The notes under the pieces: generated by a model | The model's database searches: none | Seen by the model: the letters and a program-made list of their open reading frames with translations, nothing else | Told to the model about the DNA's origin: nothing | Origin: [Erwinia] mediterraneensis | GTDB taxonomy: Bacteria; Pseudomonadota; Gammaproteobacteria; Enterobacterales; Enterobacteriaceae | Assembly (NCBI RefSeq): GCF_900604315.1 | Contig: NZ_LR026978.1 | Coordinates: 3,093,996-3,157,995 of the forward strand | Direction: 5' to 3' | DNA length: 64,000 nt | Program-made: the position numbers and the translations under genes | Shown here: piece by piece, positions 30,019 to 38,577 of the stretch | Numbering within the stretch: position 1 is the stretch's first letter | How the letters are laid out: each line of letters begins with the position of its first letter

Positions 30019-30403
30019 TCAATTTTACGCGAAATTGGGGGGCCGCTTCTGGCACAGAGCGGCCTGACAAGCAGGTCAATGCCCGCTTAGAGCGAAAAGC
30101 GGACGTTACCGGTTCAGGGAAAAGACGCCACCAGGCTGAACATCTTTAGCTACCTTGCCAGGCGATGCCTGTGTCAGTGAACTTTCTGCCTTAGGCATTA
30201 CGGGCCAGGATCCGCATCAATGTCACCGCCTTTGTCCTGAAATTTTGACCATACTATCTAAACATAAGGGTTCATTCTCTCACCATCCACCTTCTTAACG
30301 GTGAAGAAATCAACCTGTTAGCAGCCAATGTTTCCCGGAGATTTCATTTTTCTGTCATTTTTGTTCTTTACGCTGTTAGCTTCCCTACATGGATATTAAC
30401 AAA
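30019..30403. other. Intergenic stretch with composite repeat
   Basis: About 385 bp. Holds repeat copy 5 and AT-rich DNA leading to the phytase-like gene. No gene seen. Confidence 0.6.
30041..30104 (+). repeat. Composite GTCCGCT palindromic repeat, copy 5, with compensatory change
   Basis: Left hairpin 30041-30064 reads GGCCGCT TCTGGCACAG AGCGGCC: T changed to G on one arm and A to C on the other, so the pair is kept. Right hairpin 30081-30104 (GCCCGCT ... AGCGGAC). Confidence 0.88.
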
Positions 30404-31762
30404 ATGAAAATGAAAGCTATTTCTCTGGTTATCGGCTGTGCGCTCTCTTCATCAACGCTAGCGGCGCAGCCGCAGGTCGAGCGCTATATCGTCAGTTTTC
30501 CCGAAGGTACGCGCGTAAGCTACAACGGCGCGTTTGCCAGCGCGTTTCCAAATGGTTTGCCGGTGGGGATCGGCTCCGGCTTGCTGTTTACCGGCAAGCA
30601 GGGGGATGCACTCACCTTCGCAACCGTCACCGATCGTGGGCCGAATGCTGACTCGCCTGATATGGGTAAGAGAGAGGCAAAAATTTTCGTCACGCCAGAG
30701 TTCGCCCCGCTGCTGATGAATATTCGGGTGCAGAACGGCAAAGCGGAGGCCACGGACGCCCGACCGTTGCATGACGATAAGGGCAATATTAACGGATTGC
30801 CGCTGCAGGATGGCGTCATCGGATCAACCAATGAAATCGCGCTAAGCGATACGTTGAAAGTGCTGCATGGCGATAACCGCGGTCTGGATTCGGAAGGCAT
30901 TACGCCGGACGGCAAGGGAGGGTATTGGCTGTGCGATGAGTATGGTCCGTTCCTGATTAACGTTGATGCGCGCGGCAAGATCCTGACAATTCACGGGCCG
31001 CAGGCAGCAGAGGGGGAGAAATCCATCGCGGGCGGTCTGCCGAACGTTCTCAAATGGCGTCAGCCAAATCGTGGATTTGAAGGGCTCACCCGCATGCCGG
31101 ACGGGCGTATCATCGCCGCGGTGCAGAGCACGCTGGATATCAACGGTAAAAGTAAAAAGCAGGCGCGCTTTACCCGCCTGGTGAGCTTCGATCCGGCGAC
31201 CGGGAAAACCGCGATGTATGGTTACCCTATCGACAGCGCCGCTTACGGTAAAAACAGCGACGCAAAAATTGGCGATATCGTGGCGCTCGACAATCAGCAT
31301 ATCCTGCTGATTGAACAAGGCAGCGACAAAGACGATGCGATGCGCAATCTTATCTATAAGGTGGATCTTAGCCCGGCTACCGAGCTTGCAGCGTTCGATA
31401 AGCCTGGCGAGTATCCGGAGTTTGACGACGAGAAAGCGCTGGCGCAGCGCGGCATTAAGCTCGCCACTAAAACGCTGGTGGTCGATTTACGTCAACTCGG
31501 CTGGCAGCAGGAGAAGGCCGAAGGTCTGGCGCTGATCGACAATAAAACGCTGGCGGTCACCAATGACAATGACTTCGGCGTGAGAACGGTCATGCAAAAT
31601 CCGGTTGAAGGTAAGAAGCGTAAGGATTATCGGGTGACCGAACAGGGGACGCTTACGGTAGATGATAAGCCGGTTGCAACGACTATCGGTGTAAAGCCGC
31701 TGAAGAAACCTGAATCGGACAGCGAATTGTGGATTGTCACGCTGGCGGCACCGCTGAAATAA
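30404..31762 (+). CDS. Secreted esterase-like phytase family protein
   Basis: About 452 residues with a signal peptide (MKMKAISLVIGCALSSSTLA then AQPQ), so periplasmic. The mature part matches the phytase-like beta-propeller family (DUF/PF13449 type): GLPVGIGSGLLFTGK, DRGPNADSPD, LDSEGITPDGKGGYWLCDEYGPFL, NRGFEGLTRMPDGRIIAAVQST, WQQEKAEGLALIDN. Family members may act on phosphate esters, but activity is rarely shown. ATG at 30404 is preferred because GGA lies 10 bases upstream and a KMK n-region results; an ATG at 30389 is possible. GC-rich codon use, closer to the core genes than its neighbours. Confidence 0.85.
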   Translation: MKMKAISLVIGCALSSSTLAAQPQVERYIVSFPEGTRVSYNGAFASAFPNGLPVGIGSGLLFTGKQGDALTFATVTDRGPNADSPDMGKREAKIFVTPEFAPLLMNIRVQNGKAEATDARPLHDDKGNINGLPLQDGVIGSTNEIALSDTLKVLHGDNRGLDSEGITPDGKGGYWLCDEYGPFLINVDARGKILTIHGPQAAEGEKSIAGGLPNVLKWRQPNRGFEGLTRMPDGRIIAAVQSTLDINGKSKKQARFTRLVSFDPATGKTAMYGYPIDSAAYGKNSDAKIGDIVALDNQHILLIEQGSDKDDAMRNLIYKVDLSPATELAAFDKPGEYPEFDDEKALAQRGIKLATKTLVVDLRQLGWQQEKAEGLALIDNKTLAVTNDNDFGVRTVMQNPVEGKKRKDYRVTEQGTLTVDDKPVATTIGVKPLKKPESDSELWIVTLAAPLK

Positions 31763-31892
31763 ACGCTTTCCCCACCCCAGGCTGCGTCCCTTAATTGCAT
31801 CACTTTTTGTAAAAGAGCCGGATGCAGCCCAGTTTTGCCATCGACAGATCATTCCTCGGCGTTTGGTCACAGCGGGCTACGGGCCAGACATC

Positions 31893-31916
31893 GTCCGCTA
31901 TGAGCGAGGAGCGGAA
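31893..31916 (+). repeat. GTCCGCT palindromic repeat, copy 6 (right hairpin)
   Basis: GTCCGCT ATGAGCGAGG AGCGGAA. A decayed left hairpin may lie just upstream (TTTGGTCACAGCGGG at about 31861-31875). Confidence 0.75.
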
Positions 31917-32004
31917 GTTCGCAGTTTGACCCACAATCAAGGCATGGCTGGAACTGCTTATGCAAATCACGTTGGGCTGCGTTAAGCTGGCATAACAGGG
32001 ATAT

Positions 32005-32895
32005 TTATAAATCCAGTACTCTTAGAAACTCGAGTAATCCTGCCATGGCCGGGCTCAGTGAATTCTGGTTCTTATAGCAAATGCAGATTCTCCGGCGCGC
32101 CCATTGGTCGTGTAGCGGCAATATTTGGTAGGGGAGCTTTTTGCTGAAGCGCTCAGCTACAGATACCGGAAGAATCCCCACGCCAATGCCGCTACTGACC
32201 ATCTCGCAAATACCTTCAAAACTGCTCATTCTGATGCGGTAAGTCAGTTGATGACCAAGCTCTCTTGCATGCTCACTGATGTGATCCTGCAGCGCATTGC
32301 CGGGGTAAAGCCCAATAAAAGGTTCGCTGATCGCGTCCGAGAGAAAGACGTTATCTCTGCATTCAAGAGTGTGAGTGACGGGAACGATAAGAGCAAGTCT
32401 GTCATCTGCTATGGGTTCAAGCTTGAGTTCGCCAGCGTCTACTGCATCTGAGACGAGCCCTGCTTCAACGATACCATTGCTTATGCTATTAATGATATCC
32501 GCACTTGTTCTCTCTTCAAGCTCAATGGCCACATCGGGGTATTCTGTAAGCCACTTTGCAAGCCTTCCAGGCAGAAATTCGGCCATCGCTGAAGTATTGG
32601 CATATAATCGCACCTTCCCTCTAACTCCTTTAACGTAAGCGCCGAGTTCAGCTTTAAGTCGCTCCTGCTGGGACAGTATTTCACGGGCATGGCGGATAAG
32701 GATCTCACCGGCTTCTGTAAGGCTGACGCCTCTCGGATGACGAAAGAACAATTTCACCCCGGTGTCTTCCTCTATGCTTTTCAGCCTCTCACTGGCCGAG
32801 CCAGCAGCCAGGCTGGCGTACCGGGCACCATGGGTAATGCTTCCCGCGTCAGCGATGCAGACGACAAGTTTCAAATCAGAAAGATCCAGTCTCAT
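32005..32895 (-). CDS. LysR family transcriptional regulator
   Basis: 296 residues: N-terminal HTH (DLKLVVCIADAGSITHGARYASLAAGSASERLKSIEEDTGVKLFFRHPRGVSLTEAGEIL) and a LysR substrate-binding domain. SAAGSASERL replaces the usual SQPAVS recognition-helix sequence, typical of a LysR subgroup found beside TauE/SafE exporters. Divergent from the TauE gene with about a 113-bp gap; a regulator-target pair is likely. Confidence 0.87.
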   Translation of the reverse strand: MRLDLSDLKLVVCIADAGSITHGARYASLAAGSASERLKSIEEDTGVKLFFRHPRGVSLTEAGEILIRHAREILSQQERLKAELGAYVKGVRGKVRLYANTSAMAEFLPGRLAKWLTEYPDVAIELEERTSADIINSISNGIVEAGLVSDAVDAGELKLEPIADDRLALIVPVTHTLECRDNVFLSDAISEPFIGLYPGNALQDHISEHARELGHQLTYRIRMSSFEGICEMVSSGIGVGILPVSVAERFSKKLPYQILPLHDQWARRRICICYKNQNSLSPAMAGLLEFLRVLDL

Positions 32896-33008
32896 AAGAT
32901 ATTCACCTAAGCCTTCGGACCATCCGAAGCATGACGCGCTTAAACCAGATTGTCCACTAACGGCCGGGATGTTTGAATCTCTGGAAATCCTTCGTCAGGG
33001 CAAATTTC

Positions 33009-33749
33009 GTGAGCGAACAACTGTATATCTATCTTTTACTAATATTTATCCTCGCCGGTTTCGTAAAAGGCGTGACCGGAATGGGTTTGCCAACGGTGGC
33101 AATGGGATTACTTGGCATGATTATGCCTCTCCCGAGCGCGGCGGCACTGCTGGTTATTCCTTCTTTCGTGACGAATGTGCTGCAGCTTTTTACCGGCCCT
33201 TCAGTGATGCTTATCATCAGACGTCTTTGGCTGATGATGTTGCTTATACTGGCTGGTACGGTGGCAGCATCTTCGCTTCTTATCAGCATTAATCCCGCCT
33301 GGTCAGCGTTCGGCCTGGGTGTGGCTTTAATCGTTTATGCTGTTTTTGCGCTGGTTTCGCCGTCGGTTACAGTTTCTCAGGCCCGGGAGAAATGGCTGTC
33401 ACCCGTTATTGGCGGCGTTACAGGCGTAATAACCGGTGCGACAGGCGTATTCGTTATGCCGGCCGTTCCCTTTCTTCAGTCGCTTCGCTTCAGTAAAGAT
33501 GAACTCGTCCAGGCCCTTGGGCTGTCATTTACCGTTTCTACGGTTGCGCTGGCCGCAGGGCTTTATCTTCATAACGCGTTCCGAATAGCGCAGTTTTCGC
33601 TGTCATTTATGTCCATACTCCCTGCTCTGGCTGGGATGTGGCTGGGGCAGAAGGTACGGGCACGCATCAGTGCCACGCGTTTCAGGCAGTGTTTTCTTTT
33701 GTTCCTGATTGTACTGGGAATGGAACTGATTCTACGCCCCTTTATCTGA
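33009..33749 (+). CDS. Sulfite exporter TauE/SafE family permease
   Basis: 246 residues with about eight hydrophobic segments. Family hallmarks: FILAGFVKGVTGMGLPTVAMGLLG near the N-terminus and the repeat-related GGVTGVITGATGVFVMPAVPFLQSL in the second half. GTG at 33009 (VSEQLYIYLLL) preferred with CAGGG upstream; a TTG 12 codons earlier is possible. Exports small organic or sulfur anions in the family; substrate here unknown. Target of the divergent LysR regulator by context. Confidence 0.87.
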   Translation: MSEQLYIYLLLIFILAGFVKGVTGMGLPTVAMGLLGMIMPLPSAAALLVIPSFVTNVLQLFTGPSVMLIIRRLWLMMLLILAGTVAASSLLISINPAWSAFGLGVALIVYAVFALVSPSVTVSQAREKWLSPVIGGVTGVITGATGVFVMPAVPFLQSLRFSKDELVQALGLSFTVSTVALAAGLYLHNAFRIAQFSLSFMSILPALAGMWLGQKVRARISATRFRQCFLLFLIVLGMELILRPFI

Positions 33750-33822
33750 TTTATCAGAACCGAAGTGCCGGGTGCAGCAGACTGGTTGCCGGCTCTGCAG
33801 GGTCAATAACCGGGAGAATGTA

Positions 33823-34302
33823 ATGAGCAGCAATCAATTGTCGATACTCAGCTTTCTTGAGTCACAGCTGAACGGTACTTTAAAGCCCGGCGACACCACG
33901 CACATGAACTATCCGACGCCAATATCACAGCTTCTGGGTTTTCATCTGGTGGCCATTAATGAGGGAACTGCCACGCTGGAGATGTATGCCGATGCGTCAA
34001 TACATGGGAATCAGCAGGGTACGGTGCACGGGGGTTTAATAACAGAATTGGCCGATGCCACCGTCGGAACGGCACATTCTACTCTTATGGGGCCAGGGGA
34101 AACCTTTACGAGTATCGATATTAAAGCTTCTTTTCTGCGTCCTGTATGGAAATCCACGCTGACATCACACGCTTATGCCATTCATCAGGGTAAGACCATC
34201 AGCCACTATTGCTGTGAAATCAAAAGGGACGACGGTAAGATCGTCGCCATCGTACAGAGCACAGTCATGACCCTTAAGGGGGACAAGGCGTCCGGACGAT
34301 GA
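33823..34302 (+). CDS. PaaI family hotdog thioesterase
   Basis: 159 residues from the ATG at 33823 (MSSNQLSILSFL), with GGGAG upstream. Hotdog fold with the motif NQQGTVHGGLITELADATVGTAHSTL, whose HGG and the Asp in ELADA form the acyl-CoA thioesterase active site. Probably hydrolyses a medium-chain or aromatic acyl-CoA. 73 bp after the TauE gene, same strand, so possibly co-transcribed: a thioesterase feeding an acid exporter would make sense, but this is inference. Confidence 0.87.
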   Translation: MSSNQLSILSFLESQLNGTLKPGDTTHMNYPTPISQLLGFHLVAINEGTATLEMYADASIHGNQQGTVHGGLITELADATVGTAHSTLMGPGETFTSIDIKASFLRPVWKSTLTSHAYAIHQGKTISHYCCEIKRDDGKIVAIVQSTVMTLKGDKASGR

Positions 34303-34363
34303 CATTTTCGCAGCATTAGCGAGACCTGCACGAAGATCGGATAATACCCTTTAGATAAGGAGG

Positions 34364-34972
34364 ATGATGCGTTACATGCTAAAGCGCTTCCGTTTGATAT
34401 GGACGGTACCCTGGTAGACTCAACGGCGGTAGTTGAGAATGAATGGCGCAGGTTCAGTACACGTTTTGATCTAAACGCAGAAGAGGTTATCGCTTTTGCA
34501 CATGGCCGGCAAACGATTGATACGGTTATCCATTTTATTGGAACGGGTGAAGAGACCGTGGCGGCTGCAGATGAGCTGGATGAGCGTGAACTGGTCATCC
34601 TTGATGGTATTGTCGCCATGGCTGGTTCGACTGATTTGTTAAAACGACTCCCGCAGGATCGCTGGGCGCTTGTTACCTCTGCCAGCCGGGAGTTAGCTGT
34701 AAACAGGATGAAAGCAGCTGGCTTACCGCTTCCGCCTGTTATGGTGTGCAGAGGATGTCGCTGAAGGTAAACCCTCACCTGAAGGCTATTTAAGAGAAGC
34801 ATTGCTTCCTGGTTACCCGGCTCGTGACTGTGTTGTTTTTTGAGGATGCGGCTGCGGGGATACGTGCCGGTAACGCAAGTGGCGTGCGAGTGGTTGCCGT
34901 CGCTCCCCATACTTATGGTGCTCAGGAAGCTTTTTCCTGCATACCATTGACTATGTTGAACATTATTCCTGA
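34364..34972 (+). pseudogene. Frameshifted HAD-superfamily sugar phosphatase (HxpA/YfbT-like)
   Basis: The pieces together read as one HAD phosphatase: FDMDGTLVDS (catalytic Asp pair), VTSASRELAVNRMKAAGLP (motif II), GKPSPEGYLREALLPG (motif III Lys) and VVFEDAAAGIRAGNASGVRVVAV (motif IV). They lie in three frames. The frame changes near 34745, within a GTGTG run where two bases appear lost, and near 34838, where a T-run appears to have gained one. A third shift near 34376-34380 separates the SD-linked ATG (TAAGGAGG then ATGATG) from the motif I frame. No full-length product is expected. Confidence 0.82.
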
Positions 34973-35201
34973 CGGTGACGGGTTCAGGATAAATTCGCTC
35001 ACTTCCAGGAGTAAGCTCAGAACCGCACCCTGTTACCTGTTGAACATTTCCGTAGCGATTCAGTCTGTTTATCTGAACAATGCATCAGGACAGACGCCGC
35101 GTTATTCTCCGGGAAAGGTTAATTGCAGACAGTGTCTTTATCCGCTTTGCAGGCCGCTCAGGTGAGTGAATCTGTGAGATTAAACATAACAGGAAAGCAG
35201 T

Positions 35202-35936
35202 ATGAAACTGGCAGTGATATCAGATATTCATGGGAATCTTCCGGCGCTGGATGCTGTGCTGGCGGACATTCAATCTCAGGGGGTCGATCAGATTGTGAAC
35301 CTGGGCGATATCGTTTCGGGAGGACTATTCCCTGCGGAAACCGCTGACAGGCTAATGTCTCTTAACATTCCAACTGTAAGAGGTAATCACGAACGACAAC
35401 TCCTCGAACAGGATTTTTCAGATATGAGTTTGTCTGACAGCCATGCGTTCAAAAGCCTTCAGGCTGCGCATTGGGAATGGCTTAAAAACCTGCCGGCGCA
35501 GTTAACTTTTAATGGAGACATACTGATGGTGCACGGCGCCCCAGGCGATGACCTTATTTATCTTCTTGAAGAGGTCACTGCTTCAGGTGTGGAGCCCTCG
35601 TCTGAAGCGCGCGTTTTAGCGCTTATTGAAAACAGAAGCGAATCGCTGATCCTGTGCGGCCATACGCATATCCCTCGAGAACTGCGGCTGGCTGACGGCC
35701 GACTGATTGTCAACCCCGGCAGCGTAGGGTTGCAGGCCTATGATGATGTCACCCCCTGTGCGCATGTAATGGAAAGTGGTTCCCCCCATGCCCGCTATGC
35801 AATTGTGGAGCGACATAACGGGTTATGGAAAGCTGAGTTCAAAGCGGTTGAGTATGACTGGGAATCAGCAGCTTTAGTTGCGCTCAGCAATAACCGTCCC
35901 GACTGGTTAAATGCGCTCAGAACAGGGCGTATGTAA
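35202..35936 (+). CDS. Metallophosphoesterase family protein
   Basis: 244 residues, calcineurin-like phosphoesterase. All metal-binding motifs: AVISDIHGNLPAL (D-x-H), NLGDIVSGG (GD), TVRGNHERQLLE (GNHE), LMVHGAP, and CGHTHIPREL (GHxH), then VNPGSVG. Closest to the YfcE/MJ0936-type phosphodiesterase group with unknown natural substrate. Single-gene unit; SD AGGA about 8 bases upstream. Confidence 0.88.
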   Translation: MKLAVISDIHGNLPALDAVLADIQSQGVDQIVNLGDIVSGGLFPAETADRLMSLNIPTVRGNHERQLLEQDFSDMSLSDSHAFKSLQAAHWEWLKNLPAQLTFNGDILMVHGAPGDDLIYLLEEVTASGVEPSSEARVLALIENRSESLILCGHTHIPRELRLADGRLIVNPGSVGLQAYDDVTPCAHVMESGSPHARYAIVERHNGLWKAEFKAVEYDWESAALVALSNNRPDWLNALRTGRM

Positions 35937-35990
35937 GCTTTGTCCTGCTTTATTCCCTGTCATTTTATGAACCATTATGGATTTTTCTAC

Positions 35991-36014
35991 GTCCGCTTTG
36001 AGCACAAAGGGGAC
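35991..36014 (+). repeat. GTCCGCT palindromic repeat, copy 7
   Basis: GTCCGCT TTGAGCACAA AGGGGAC; one stem pair is lost. Single hairpin. Confidence 0.75.
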
Positions 36015-36073
36015 ATAAGCGCCAACTGCCTGATGGTCTTTTCCTGCACCTACACCCTGGCAAGCCCTGCTAC

Positions 36074-36096
36074 GCTTACAGGCGGGGCTGGTAAGC
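36074..36096 (+). repeat. GCTTAC hairpin repeat, copy 1
   Basis: GCTTACAGGC, loop GGG, GCTGGTAAGC. The sequence and the following 40 bp (sharing GCGTTCC and GGCTTCC-like stretches) resemble 40717-40775. Confidence 0.6.
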
Positions 36097-36242
36097 TCCT
36101 CCTGCAGCGAAAAGACGCGTTCCAGGCCTCCCGCCAGGGTCTGATGGCAAACGGAAGAGGAAGCGAAGAGAGCCCAGCAAAAATCTGTTGGGCTGGATTT
36201 ATTCTGAAGAGTAGAGAGTGTCAGGAAAATTCCATCAATAAA

Positions 36243-37634
36243 TTATCTGGCGTTGTATTTTTCTTTAAAATACATTTCCACATCTTCTAAGCTTTTTCCT
36301 TTAGTTTCTGGAACGTAGAAACTGAAGATAGTAAAAACAACGCATATCGCAGAGAACAGCCAGAATGTCGCCGACGTCCCCATTCCGTTCAACATTGGCA
36401 GCGATACAAGCGCAATAACGAGGTTAGTAGCAAAAATAATAAAAATTGAAAGACTGGTTACTTTTGCACGTGCTCTGAGCGGTGAAATTTCTGAAATCAT
36501 CAGGAATCCCAACATACCAGGGCTGACCGCATACATGACGATATAAAATAGAAGCGCCCCCAGTGCCAGCCAGCCGCTGCCTTCAAAAGCCGGTACTGAG
36601 AATATCAGTGCAAGGGTCACAAGGCTTACGGTGAGGCCGATTGCCCCAAGTATCAACAACGGCCGCCGTCCAACGCGATCGACTATAAGCATGCCCACCA
36701 CGGTGAAAATGACATTCGTTATACCCAGACCCATGGTACCAATCCAGGAGGCAGAAGAGCTGAATCCACTGGTCTGAAGGATTTGAGGAGCAAAATAGAT
36801 GACGAGGTTAATTCCGCAGGCGTTGGAAAAGAAAGCAACCAGTACGCCAATCAGGATCATGGGGCGAACGTGTCCGCTCAGCAAGTCACGCCAATTGATG
36901 TTGTCCTGCTCAAGTACATTCAGCCGCTCTGTTTCCTTGATTTCATCATCAATATCATCCGTTCCACGCAGCTTTATCAGCGTCCTGCGTGCAATGGTAT
37001 GCTTGTTGACAGCAATGAGCCAACGGGGTGATTCCGTCACAAACAGCACACCGACTGCAAGAGCGATACCAAACACGCTGGCAACACCCACCGGGAACCG
37101 CCATTCCCCCTGACTTTCAGCAGCGGTATTTACGCCATAGGCAATGACGATACCCACTGTGATCATGAGCTGGAACGATGTAACCAGCATGCCGCGTATT
37201 TTCGCTGGGGCAAGTTCAGCAATGTAGACGGGAACAAGAACCGATGATGCCCCCACGCCAATACCCTGTAGAATACGCGCAGCAGTCAGGAGCTCAATAC
37301 TGTGACTGTAACCGGAGATCACTGCACCTGCCGCGAAACAGACCCCTGAAATTAACAGGTTTATCTTTCGTCCATACCTGTCAGCAAGCGGGCCCGCAGC
37401 AAGGGCACCAATCATTGCCCCCAGCAACGACATGCTGACAATAATACCCTGCATATAATCATTTATCTGAAATTCTTTCCCAATAAATACAATAGCACCA
37501 CCGATTATTCCGGTGTCGTATCCAAATATTATCCCGCCTACCGACGAGATAATTATGGACATGATAATAAATATACTGACCTTATGTGTTTTCCCTGAAC
37601 TATCCTGTCCTTCTCTGATTTCTGTATTTACCAT
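36243..37634 (-). CDS. Sugar porter family MFS transporter
   Basis: 463 residues, 12 membrane spans, of the GalP/AraE/XylE sugar:proton symporter family. Signatures: GYDTGIIGGAI in TM1, GPLADRYGRKINLL, RILQGIGVGASSVLVPVYIAELAPAKIRG, TESPRWL before the central loop, IVDRVGRRPLL and PETKGKSLEDVE at the C-terminus. Last gene of the leftward SIS-ROK-MFS operon, 31 bp after the ROK gene. It probably imports the sugar whose phosphate is handled by the SIS protein; substrate unknown. Confidence 0.92.
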   Translation of the reverse strand: MVNTEIREGQDSSGKTHKVSIFIIMSIIISSVGGIIFGYDTGIIGGAIVFIGKEFQINDYMQGIIVSMSLLGAMIGALAAGPLADRYGRKINLLISGVCFAAGAVISGYSHSIELLTAARILQGIGVGASSVLVPVYIAELAPAKIRGMLVTSFQLMITVGIVIAYGVNTAAESQGEWRFPVGVASVFGIALAVGVLFVTESPRWLIAVNKHTIARRTLIKLRGTDDIDDEIKETERLNVLEQDNINWRDLLSGHVRPMILIGVLVAFFSNACGINLVIYFAPQILQTSGFSSSASWIGTMGLGITNVIFTVVGMLIVDRVGRRPLLILGAIGLTVSLVTLALIFSVPAFEGSGWLALGALLFYIVMYAVSPGMLGFLMISEISPLRARAKVTSLSIFIIFATNLVIALVSLPMLNGMGTSATFWLFSAICVVFTIFSFYVPETKGKSLEDVEMYFKEKYNAR

Positions 37635-37665
37635 GATGTTACCCCGTCATTTATGATAATGATTT

Positions 37666-38577
37666 TTAAGTTAACTCTGGAATTACTGTGGCACCGAGCG
37701 CTCCGGCAACATCCTCTAGTTCGGAAGGGACTATCGATTTGTTTATGGCATAGGTATCTGCGCGAGTCAGGGCCTCCTCCAGACCGGGCCTGAACAGCGG
37801 GTAATAATGTGCAGCACTGCCGCTGAGGATGGTCAAATCGGGGCCGTAAAGGGTAAGCAACGTCACCAGGCCGCGGCCAAGATAGTTACCGTAACGGTGA
37901 AAAACATTCGCCACGTCTTCTCTTTCAAGCGCAATGGTTTTATAGAAATTCACATCATGCTTTTCAAACGGCGTGTCGGGTAAAAGGGCTTCAAGGTTTT
38001 GCTGTAACCATGTCCGGGACGCCAGCGTTTCCCAGCAGCCTTTAAGGCCGCAGTAACAGGTCACCGGGTTTCCGGATACCGGTATGTGCCCGGCTTCAGG
38101 ATGCTGACCATCGCTGGTACGGAAAGGCTTACCGTTATCAAGGAGGGCCACACCTATACCAGTGCCCAGCGTGACCATCAGCAATCGTTTGCTGTTTTTA
38201 CCAGCCCCGAAATAATACTCGCCCAGTACAGCCGCAACGGCATCATTATCAATGCCGACCTTAACACCCAGCTTTTCACTGAGCTCATTTACCAGCGGAA
38301 AGAAAGAAAAGCATTCAAGCGTGTCTTTGTTATTAATCACGCCCAGTGTGGTATCCACCGGCCCGCTGGCTCCAATACCAAGACTGCCTAGTTGCATGCC
38401 TTCAGGGATTAGAGAGAGGACGTGTGAGGCTAAAACTGCCGAACGTTCTTTCTTACTGATATTGGCGAATTCTGCGGTTGGGATAGTTTTTGAATTCAGC
38501 GTGCCAGCTTCCGCCTGAATAATAATTCGAGTACCTGTTCCGCCAATATCAATGCCTGCTTTTACAGTTCCTGTCAT
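37666..38577 (-). CDS. ROK family sugar kinase
   Basis: 303 residues. ATP-binding AGIDIGGTGTRIII, second motif GIDNDAVAAVLGEY (catalytic Asp region), LMVTLGTGIGVALL, and the zinc-binding ROK signature GHIPV..CYCGLKGCWETLAS (CxCGxxGCxE). Phosphorylates a hexose, amino sugar or similar compound. Its start overlaps the SIS gene stop (ATGA), so the two are coupled. With a proton symporter that imports free sugar, a kinase is needed before the SIS isomerase step. Confidence 0.9.
   Translation of the reverse strand: MTGTVKAGIDIGGTGTRIIIQAEAGTLNSKTIPTAEFANISKKERSAVLASHVLSLIPEGMQLGSLGIGASGPVDTTLGVINNKDTLECFSFFPLVNELSEKLGVKVGIDNDAVAAVLGEYYFGAGKNSKRLLMVTLGTGIGVALLDNGKPFRTSDGQHPEAGHIPVSGNPVTCYCGLKGCWETLASRTWLQQNLEALLPDTPFEKHDVNFYKTIALEREDVANVFHRYGNYLGRGLVTLLTLYGPDLTILSGSAAHYYPLFRPGLEEALTRADTYAINKSIVPSELEDVAGALGATVIPELT

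Larger units (their letters stand above)
35937..36242. other. Intergenic stretch between convergent genes with two repeats
   Basis: 306 bp. Contains GTCCGCT repeat copy 7 and one copy of the GCTTAC hairpin repeat. A 116-codon frame through it is a by-product of the repeats and is not called. Confidence 0.6.

Noticed and set aside
34206..34910. 234-codon minus-strand frame over the HAD pseudogene
   Set aside because: Low-complexity serine-rich translation with no family similarity; the plus strand carries clear HAD motifs.
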